Assembly: GCA_002346305.1 (NCBI GenBank)
Contig: DDZI01000067.1
Coordinates: 1 to 11,345 of the forward strand
Source of the DNA: Actinobacteria bacterium UBA3012
GTDB lineage: Bacteria > Actinomycetota > Actinomycetes > Nanopelagicales > Nanopelagicaceae
DNA length: 11,345 bases
Direction: 5' to 3'
Shown: piece by piece, positions 6,802 through 11,345 of the stretch
How positions within the stretch are numbered: position 1 is the first letter of the stretch
Layout: each line of letters begins with the position of its first letter
Notes under the pieces: model-generated
Told to the model about the DNA's origin: nothing
Databases searched by the model: none
Seen by the model: the letters and a program-made list of their open reading frames with translations, nothing else
Position numbers and translations under genes: made by a program

Positions 6802-7920
6802 ATGGCCAACGAAATAATTATCCCAAGTAATCTCAAACCAAAAGATGGACGTTTTGGTTGTGGACCTTCAAAGATCCGCCCAGAAGCACTAGCCGCATTA
6901 GCCGCTAGCGGCTCATCAATTTTAGGAACATCACACCGCCAACCTGCAGTGAAAAATGTTGTTGGTCGCGTGCGCAATGGTTTGAAAGATTTATTTAATT
7001 TGCCTGATGGATATGAAGTAGTACTCGGCAATGGCGGATCAACTGCATTTTGGGATGTTGCAACTTTTTGTTTGATCAAAGAAAAATCACAACACCTAGT
7101 ATTTGGTGAGTTTTCATCTAAATTTGCAAGTGGAGTTAAATCTGCACCATTCCTGGGCGAACCAACTGTAATTTCAGCTGAACCTGGTTCACATCCAGAA
7201 GCTGTTGCTGAAGCTGGCGTTGACGCATATGCACTTACTCATAATGAAACCAGCACTGGTGTAGCGATGAATATTAAGCGACCAGCTGGTTCAGAAGGAT
7301 TAGTTCTCGTTGATGCAACAAGTGCTGCAGGTGGATTAACTGTCAAAGCAAGTGAGTTTGATGCTTACTACTTTGCTCCACAAAAATCATTCGCTTCTGA
7401 TGGCGGTCTCTGGTTTTCTCTTATGAGTCCGGCTGCTTTATCTCGCGTAGAAGAAATCGCTGCAACAAAGCGATGGACACCAGCAATTCTTGATCTTGGA
7501 ATCGCTGTTGAAAACAGCAAGTTAGATCAAACTTATAACACTCCAGCAGTTGCAACATTGATTTTACTTGCAGAACAAATTGAGTGGATGAATAGCAATG
7601 GTGGGCTTGAATTCTCAACCGGGCGATCAGCAAAATCTGCCGAAACTTTGTACGGATGGGCTGATAAAACTTCTTACACAACTCCATTTGTGGTTGATCC
7701 AGCAATGCGATCCAAAGTTGTTGGAACTATCAACTTTGATGACTCAATTGACGCAAATGCTGTTGCAAAGACCTTACGTGCGAATGGAATTGTCGATACC
7801 GAGTCCTATCGCAAGTTGGGTAAAAACCAACTTCGAATTGGCATGTTCCCGGCGATTGACCCAGCAGATGTTGAAGCACTCACCGCTTCAATTGATTACG
7901 TCGTAAAAGCGATGGCCTAG
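6802..7920 (+). CDS. serC: Phosphoserine aminotransferase (mycobacterial type)
   Basis: 372 residues. A PLP enzyme that converts 3-phosphohydroxypyruvate and glutamate to O-phosphoserine, the second step of serine synthesis, in the cytoplasm. Recognised by the N-terminal RFGCGPSKIRPEAL (17-30), TSHRQ (43-47), GNGGSTAFWD (76-85), DATSAAG with Asp171 for the PLP ring nitrogen, and APQKSF with the PLP-binding Lys195. The length and the start MANEIIIPSNLKPKDGRFG fit the Mycobacterium/Streptomyces SerC subfamily rather than the E. coli one. No serA or serB is in the window. A tiny hydrophobic reading frame begins 3 nt after the stop. Confidence 0.96.
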   Translation: MANEIIIPSNLKPKDGRFGCGPSKIRPEALAALAASGSSILGTSHRQPAVKNVVGRVRNGLKDLFNLPDGYEVVLGNGGSTAFWDVATFCLIKEKSQHLVFGEFSSKFASGVKSAPFLGEPTVISAEPGSHPEAVAEAGVDAYALTHNETSTGVAMNIKRPAGSEGLVLVDATSAAGGLTVKASEFDAYYFAPQKSFASDGGLWFSLMSPAALSRVEEIAATKRWTPAILDLGIAVENSKLDQTYNTPAVATLILLAEQIEWMNSNGGLEFSTGRSAKSAETLYGWADKTSYTTPFVVDPAMRSKVVGTINFDDSIDANAVAKTLRANGIVDTESYRKLGKNQLRIGMFPAIDPADVEALTASIDYVVKAMA

Positions 7921-7923
7921 TCT

Positions 7924-8004
7924 GTGAGTCCGCGCGCACGTCGCCTAACCTCTTTGATAATTCTTATTTCCCTGCTCGGCCTAATCGCTATCGGTGGCCT
8001 TTAA
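7924..8004 (+). CDS. Possible 26-residue single-span membrane peptide
   Basis: A GTG-started frame, 3 nt after the serC stop, encodes MSPRARRLTSLIILISLLGL and six more residues (IAIGGL) before TAA. The shape is that of a real miniprotein: a basic head (three Arg in residues 4-7) followed by one hydrophobic span to the end, giving an N-in orientation. There is no clear Shine-Dalgarno, so it would depend on reinitiation from serC. It ends 5 nt before the convergent small basic gene, filling the space exactly. I do not recognise a family. A chance hydrophobic frame remains a serious alternative. Confidence 0.35.
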   Translation: MSPRARRLTSLIILISLLGLIAIGGL

Positions 8005-8009
8005 GAGAA

Positions 8010-8117
8010 TTAATCCTTTTTGGATTGTTTTTCTTGCTTCTTCAAACGCTTTTCTTTTAGCGAAAGCTTTGGTTCCTTTTTCGCGTTTGCATTGCTTTTT
8101 TGTTCTTTGTTAGCCAT
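8010..8117 (-). CDS. Small lysine-rich protein (35 residues), function unknown
   Basis: The frame from the ATG at 8117 to the TAA at 8010 reads MANKEQKSNANAKKEPKLSL then KEKRLKKQEKQSKKD. It has no Cys, Trp, Phe or Tyr, and about 14 Lys/Arg against 5 Asp/Glu, so it is strongly basic and probably disordered with a helical tail. It is very likely real: GGAG (8123-8126) sits 5 nt before the ATG, the best Shine-Dalgarno in the window, and TAGAAT (8152-8157, minus) could be its -10. It lies 64 nt downstream of the MFS gene on the same strand. Basic proteins of this size may bind nucleic acid or the ribosome, but that is inference. It uses the KEPKLSLKEKR phrase that I vaguely recall from other actinobacterial mini-proteins. 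Confidence 0.65.
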   Translation of the reverse strand: MANKEQKSNANAKKEPKLSLKEKRLKKQEKQSKKD

Positions 8118-8122
8118 TTCAA

Positions 8123-8126
8123 CTCC
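8123..8126 (-). promoter_or_regulatory. Shine-Dalgarno of the small basic gene
   Basis: GGAG on the minus strand, 5 nt before the ATG at 8117. It is the main evidence that the short frame is translated. Confidence 0.6.
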
Positions 8127-8181
8127 AAAGTTAATGTCTTGCCGTTAATTGATTCTATGCAATCCTAGCCATATTAATTGG

Positions 8182-9441
8182 TTATTTGCCTAGTGTGGCA
8201 CCGATTGATACATCTTCAGGGGGTTCAAGGCGTCCTCGAAAGCGCCAGGCAACAAATAGTGAGCCAAAAATAACAATTAGACCGGCTGTAATCAATGATT
8301 CTCTTGGTCCAAGAACCTCAGCCACCCAACCAATGAACGGTGCCCCAATCGGAGTTCCCCCCATAAAAATTGCAAAGTAAATTCCCATTACTCGCCCACG
8401 TATTAACGGATCACTTCCGAGTTGAGCAGTTCTATTTGCGGCAATTCCAGTAGTGAGCATTCCTGCACCAAATAACGGAAGTGCAATTGCATAGAAAGTG
8501 TAAGAGGGCGCTAGCGAACCAATAATTATCGCAAATCCAAAACCAATTGAGCTTGCGATAACTCTCTTGGTCCCAGGCTTCCATTCCAATTTCGTTGCGA
8601 TAAGTGACCCAGATAACGAACCAACAGCGATACAGCTGCCTAAAAGGCCAAACTCTTTAGCATCTTTTCCAAAAGCCTTCGTTGCCATAGTCGCACTAAA
8701 CAACTCTGGATTAAATCCAAATGTTGCAAAAAAGAAGGTTAAAAGCATTAAGGCTTTCAAGTCAGGCCTAGCTCTTATGTAATTGATTGCTTCGCGTATG
8801 TAAACTTTTCCTTGTTCTGGATTTAACTCAGTGATTGCACTAGTTCTCATGAAAAATAGCGCACTTAAGATAAAAACAAATGAAACTGCATTAAAAATAA
8901 AGGATGGGCCAGTTCCAAAAGCACTAATCATGAAACCGGATACTGCTGGTCCAATTAATCTTGCAGAGTTAAAATTCACGGCACGCAAACTAATGGCATT
9001 CACCATATCTTCTTGTGGAACTATCTGCGTTATAAATGCTTGAGCGATTGGAGCTTCAATCGAACTTGAAATTCCGAGTAGTAAAGCAACTACATAAACA
9101 TGCCAGATCTGTACATTTCCTGAAATTACTAGAACTCCAAGAATAAGTGCCCATAAAGCAACCGTTGAATTGGCAATAATCAATAACTTTCGTTTTGGAA
9201 ATCGATCAGCGAGTTTTCCACCAAAGCTGGAAAAAAAGATAAATGGAAGTGCTTGTAATCCAGTGACAATTCCCAACTGAAATGCATCATTTGTTAATTC
9301 AAGTACTAGCCAATCTTGAGCGATTCGCTGCACCCACGTGCCGATATTTGAAAAAAAGCTCGCAATAAAGAAGATCCGAAAATTTCTATGCTTGAAGGAG
9401 CGGAAAGTTCCTGAAGATTTCGCCAACTTCTCGCCACGCAT
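8182..9441 (-). CDS. MFS transporter (MFS_3 / EntS-like exporter family)
   Basis: 419 residues with about twelve hydrophobic segments in the inner membrane. The loop 2-3 signature GGKLADRFPKRK is at 74-85 and the typical RGRVMGIY of the MFS_3 group at 348-355; the N-terminus (SFKHRNFRIFFIASFFSNIGTWVQ) also fits this group, which includes the enterobactin exporter EntS and many drug or macrolide exporters. The substrate cannot be assigned from sequence, and no siderophore or antibiotic gene is near. Export by proton antiport is expected from the family. The start at 9441 has only a weak purine run before it (CAGAGA). It is divergent from the DUF2530 gene; the two start codons are 38 nt apart and may share one -10 element. 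Confidence 0.9.
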   Translation of the reverse strand: MRGEKLAKSSGTFRSFKHRNFRIFFIASFFSNIGTWVQRIAQDWLVLELTNDAFQLGIVTGLQALPFIFFSSFGGKLADRFPKRKLLIIANSTVALWALILGVLVISGNVQIWHVYVVALLLGISSSIEAPIAQAFITQIVPQEDMVNAISLRAVNFNSARLIGPAVSGFMISAFGTGPSFIFNAVSFVFILSALFFMRTSAITELNPEQGKVYIREAINYIRARPDLKALMLLTFFFATFGFNPELFSATMATKAFGKDAKEFGLLGSCIAVGSLSGSLIATKLEWKPGTKRVIASSIGFGFAIIIGSLAPSYTFYAIALPLFGAGMLTTGIAANRTAQLGSDPLIRGRVMGIYFAIFMGGTPIGAPFIGWVAEVLGPRESLITAGLIVIFGSLFVAWRFRGRLEPPEDVSIGATLGK

Positions 9442-9467
9442 TCTCTGGATATTTCTGTTTGTGCTCC

Positions 9468-9474
9468 TACAATA
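9468..9474. promoter_or_regulatory. Overlapping divergent -10 elements (DUF2530 gene and MFS gene)
   Basis: The 7-bp TACAATA reads TACAAT on the plus strand (9468-9473), exactly 6 nt before the ATG at 9480, and TATTGT on the minus strand (9474-9469), which would start a minus-strand transcript about 20 nt before the MFS ATG at 9441. Both fit TANNNT. The plus-strand reading is the better supported one. Confidence 0.45.
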
Positions 9475-9479
9475 GTCTC

Positions 9480-9656
9480 ATGCAACTAAAAGATGAACAG
9501 GTCGTGAAGATTGGTATCACTATCTGGACAATTATTTTTGCTGGCGCTCTTATTTTGCAATTCACAAATGACAAATACGGAAATTGGGCAATAACAAGCG
9601 TGATTGGTGTTGCTCTTGGATTATTTGGTTTGCGCGCAATAAAAAATCGAAAATAA
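9480..9656 (+). CDS. DUF2530-like small membrane protein
   Basis: 58 residues with two predicted membrane spans (about 11-28 and 36-53) and a basic C-terminal tail (RAIKNRK), so both ends are probably cytoplasmic. The pattern of a short N-terminus, GITIW, then GNWAITSVIGVALGLFGL and a basic end matches my memory of the actinobacterial DUF2530 family, though shorter. Function unknown. The start at 9480 is chosen over the in-frame ATG at 9459 because the TACAAT -10 element ends 6 nt before it, downstream of 9459, and because 9459 adds only MCSYNSL. It ends 7 nt from the convergent cold-shock gene. Confidence 0.75.
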   Translation: MQLKDEQVVKIGITIWTIIFAGALILQFTNDKYGNWAITSVIGVALGLFGLRAIKNRK

Positions 9657-9663
9657 TTTAAAT

Positions 9664-10047
9664 TTAAGCTTCGATCTGATCTGCAATACCGCGTAACACT
9701 TTTCCTAATCGCTCTGCTTCACTCGTCGATGGATGACGGCCATGACGCAAACCATTTCCAACACGATCTAAAATCTTAATTGCATCCTCAATGATTGCCG
9801 CTAAATCATCAGGATTAATCCTTGAACTAGCTACTAATGATGGTGGTGCTTCGAGAATGCTCACTGAAAGTGCTTGCGGCCCACGACGACCATCAGCTAC
9901 GCCAAATTCAAGTCGAGTGCCAGGTTTAACACTTGTTACGCCGGCGGGAAGTGAAGTTGCTGGAAGAAAGACATCATCGCCTTCTTCGGAAGCAATGAAA
10001 CCAAAGCCTTTTTCTAGGCTAAACCATTTAACACGACCGGTAGGCAT
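9664..10047 (-). CDS. Cold-shock domain protein with actinobacterial C-terminal extension
   Basis: 127 residues from the ATG at 10047. Residues 1-66 form a cold-shock domain (MPTGRVKWFSLEKGFGFI; RNP1 KGFGF at 13-17), which binds single-stranded RNA/DNA in the cytoplasm. The RNP2 region reads VFLPA where VFVHS is usual, so the nucleic-acid-contacting His is a Pro. Residues about 70-127 are a helical extension (NPDDLAAIIEDAIKILD...) of the kind found in the 127-residue Csp proteins of Streptomyces and relatives; its role is unknown. Start: five possible in-frame starts lie at 10062 (TTG), 10059, 10053, 10050 and 10047; the last has GGAG 6 nt upstream and gives the family N-terminus. It lies 133 nt downstream of the DUF3027 gene on the same strand. 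Confidence 0.9.
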   Translation of the reverse strand: MPTGRVKWFSLEKGFGFIASEEGDDVFLPATSLPAGVTSVKPGTRLEFGVADGRRGPQALSVSILEAPPSLVASSRINPDDLAAIIEDAIKILDRVGNGLRHGRHPSTSEAERLGKVLRGIADQIEA

Positions 10048-10053
10048 CATCAT

Positions 10054-10057
10054 CTCC
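10054..10057 (-). promoter_or_regulatory. Shine-Dalgarno deciding the cold-shock gene start
   Basis: GGAG on the minus strand, 6 nt before the ATG at 10047. It lies inside the run ATGGAGATGATGATG, so upstream in-frame ATGs cannot be excluded. Confidence 0.45.
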
Positions 10058-10180
10058 ATCAACAGTTCAGGTCTAGCCGGGAAGTAGCTAGGAGAAGGAG
10101 TTTACCGAGAAATAGGCCGGAGTTGCTAAGCAGTTTTTAGGCTCGATTTCCCTTAAACAGGGGTAAATCCAATCTTTTGA

Positions 10181-10885
10181 TTAAATGACTTGGGCTTGTG
10201 AGTGGGCTCCACACCCATGATCTATCGAGACCACATGGCCGTCAGCCGGTGAAATCTCATTGGCGCAGACTCCAAATGCTGAGCGCATCGAGCCGGCCAT
10301 TGGAATAAAGAAGGCACATGCTGCACAAGGAAGTGGAGCAGCCTTCGCCATTTGCGCCTCTGGTCCAAAATCACCACGATACCAACGCTGGCTTGTTGCA
10401 TCTCTACCAAATGCAGAGAGCACTCGTTCTCTTCCTAATCCCAATTCAAATAATTGCGCCATATCCAACTCTTCATCACCAGGAAGTGCGGCATAACCAG
10501 GAGTTAAACGCGCATCATCATGAGATGTCGGCACAATCGCGCCAGGTGTTAAATCGCCAGCTTGAATTCTCTCGTGATACGGAATCCATTTCGGTGCAAG
10601 CAGAGCATCTGGCCCAGGAAGTAAAACAACATCACAGATAGTTGCTGCACTATTTGCGTCTTCATCAGCGCGAGTGAGTGTTACCGCCCAACGCCAATCA
10701 CGATACCCAGAGAGTCCAGTCTTAAATAAATGTGTTAAAAATCTTTCACCATCAACGTCAACACCTAGATGTTCCCCAACCAATTCACCTTCATAAGGAA
10801 GACCACTTGCGCGCGCCTCATCAATTGCTGCTGCGCGCGCTAAATCGATCGCGTCAATTAGAAGTTGATCTGTGGTTATTTCCAT
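10181..10885 (-). CDS. DUF3027 family protein with a Cys/His cluster
   Basis: 234 residues from the ATG at 10885. Recognised as the actinobacterial DUF3027 family, often encoded near a cold-shock gene; function unknown. The sequence has a cytoplasmic, acidic character and no signal or membrane span. The C-terminal part holds PCAAC (Cys187, Cys190), GVC (Cys207) and DHGCGAHS (His223, Cys225, His228), which looks like a zinc-binding site of four Cys, or three Cys and His. Start: an in-frame ATG at 10960 would overlap groEL by 68 nt and add 25 residues unlike the family, while MEITTDQLLIDAIDLARAAA fits; 10885 lies 7 nt after the groEL stop. TCTAAA, overlapping the groEL stop, ends 6 nt before the ATG. 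Co-expression with groEL is likely; a weak own promoter is possible. Confidence 0.85.
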   Translation of the reverse strand: MEITTDQLLIDAIDLARAAAIDEARASGLPYEGELVGEHLGVDVDGERFLTHLFKTGLSGYRDWRWAVTLTRADEDANSAATICDVVLLPGPDALLAPKWIPYHERIQAGDLTPGAIVPTSHDDARLTPGYAALPGDEELDMAQLFELGLGRERVLSAFGRDATSQRWYRGDFGPEAQMAKAAPLPCAACAFFIPMAGSMRSAFGVCANEISPADGHVVSIDHGCGAHSQAQVI

Positions 10886-10892
10886 TTGGAAT

Positions 10893-11345
10893 TTAGAAAT
10901 CCATGTCCCCGCCGCCAGGAGCTGCAGGAGTTGCACTCTTTGGCTCAGGCTTGTCAGCAATTACCGCTTCTGTTGTTAAGAACAGTGCGGCGATTGATGC
11001 GGCATTTTGAAGTGCAGAACGAGTTACCTTGGCAGGATCAATGATTCCGGCTTTGATCATGTCAACGTATTCACCTGTTGCAGCATTTAATCCAAATCCT
11101 GCCTCAAGGTGACTTACTTTCTCAACTACAACTCCGCCTTCCATTCCAGCGTTAATTGCAATCTGCTTTAGCGGTGCTTCAACTGCTAATTCAACAATTT
11201 TTGCACCAGTGGCTTCATCACCAGTTAATTTCAATTTTGCAAATGCCACTTTGGCTGCTTGTAGAAGGGCAACGCCACCACCGGCAACGATTCCTTCTTC
11301 AACGGCTGCTTTCGCATTTCGTACGGCATCTTCGATGCGGTGCTT
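10893..11345 (-). CDS. groEL: Chaperonin GroEL, C-terminal 150 residues
   Basis: Partial: the frame is open from the right edge and ends at TAA 10893-10895. The visible part runs KHRIEDAVRNAKAAVEEGIV, AGGGVALLQAA, the intermediate and equatorial-domain segments (APLKQIAINAGMEGGVVV, AGIIDPAKVTRSALQNAASI), and the tail PAAPGGGDMDF. The Gly-Met tail is that of the housekeeping actinobacterial GroEL rather than the His-rich GroEL1 type. It forms the 14-subunit ATP-driven folding chamber in the cytoplasm. The GTG at 11247-11249 is an internal Val codon, not a start. CIRCE/HrcA elements would lie upstream, outside the window. The DUF3027 gene follows after 7 nt. Confidence 0.97.
   Translation of the reverse strand, partial: KHRIEDAVRNAKAAVEEGIVAGGGVALLQAAKVAFAKLKLTGDEATGAKIVELAVEAPLKQIAINAGMEGGVVVEKVSHLEAGFGLNAATGEYVDMIKAGIIDPAKVTRSALQNAASIAALFLTTEAVIADKPEPKSATPAAPGGGDMDF

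Noticed and set aside
10150..10162. CCCT...AGGG hairpin after the DUF3027 gene as a terminator or cold-shock leader structure.
   Set aside because: Only 4 bp with a 5-nt loop and no T-run; nothing else distinctive was seen in 10048-10180.
10886..10960. Upstream in-frame start of the DUF3027 gene at 10960.
   Set aside because: It would overlap the groEL end by 68 nt and add a Leu/Gln-rich leader unlike the family; 10885 fits better.
1..11345. Mobile elements, CRISPR arrays, tRNA/rRNA genes, phage or defence genes.
   Set aside because: No transposase or integrase motifs, repeat-spacer pattern, tRNA-like folds or defence-gene motifs were seen; the content is ordinary chromosomal core and small accessory genes.

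Overview
The window looks like a chromosomal segment of a streamlined, AT-leaning actinobacterium from sunlit fresh water, most plausibly the acI / Candidatus Nanopelagicales group (inference). Markers that point to Actinobacteria are a 'citrate synthase 2' type enzyme, a cold-shock protein with the actinobacterial C-terminal extension, DUF3027 and DUF2530 family proteins, a mycobacterial-type SerC, and a GroEL ending in GGGDMDF. Genes are packed with almost no spacers. Convergent pairs abut, nearly touch or overlap (1684/1685, 3504/3488, 9656/9664). I see no rRNA, tRNA, CRISPR array, insertion sequence or integrase, and no stretch over 300 bases lacks a gene.

Layout: (1) 1-337, minus strand: N-terminal part of an enolase-superfamily enzyme that runs off the left edge. 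(2) 429-1684, plus strand: a short-chain dehydrogenase and a small secreted four-cysteine protein. (3) 1685-2104, minus: a Tat-exported standalone Rieske protein. It is divergent from (4) 2182-3504, plus: a polytopic membrane diguanylate cyclase. (5) 3488-5965, minus: a citrate synthase gene followed 15 nt later by a CPD photolyase gene, probably one transcript. (6) 6128-8004, plus: pdxH, serC and a possible 26-residue membrane peptide. (7) 8010-9441, minus: an MFS exporter and a 35-residue lysine-rich protein. (8) 9480-9656, plus: a DUF2530 membrane protein. (9) 9664-11345, minus: the end of groEL, a DUF3027 protein and a cold-shock protein.

The genes are mostly core metabolism and stress functions: citrate formation, serine synthesis and the PLP cofactor it needs, light-driven DNA repair, chaperonin and RNA chaperone. 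Single signalling, redox and export genes sit between them. No dedicated multi-gene novel system is evident.

The strongest non-coding pattern is that eight genes have a -10-like hexamer (six of them TANNNT, two one base from TATAAT) ending exactly 6 nt before the ATG, the geometry of leaderless transcripts. Other genes (citA, phr, the small basic gene, the cold-shock gene) instead carry a visible Shine-Dalgarno. Several proteins also miss a residue that is usual in their family (Rieske, GGDEF, photolyase, cold-shock protein). These are listed as findings.
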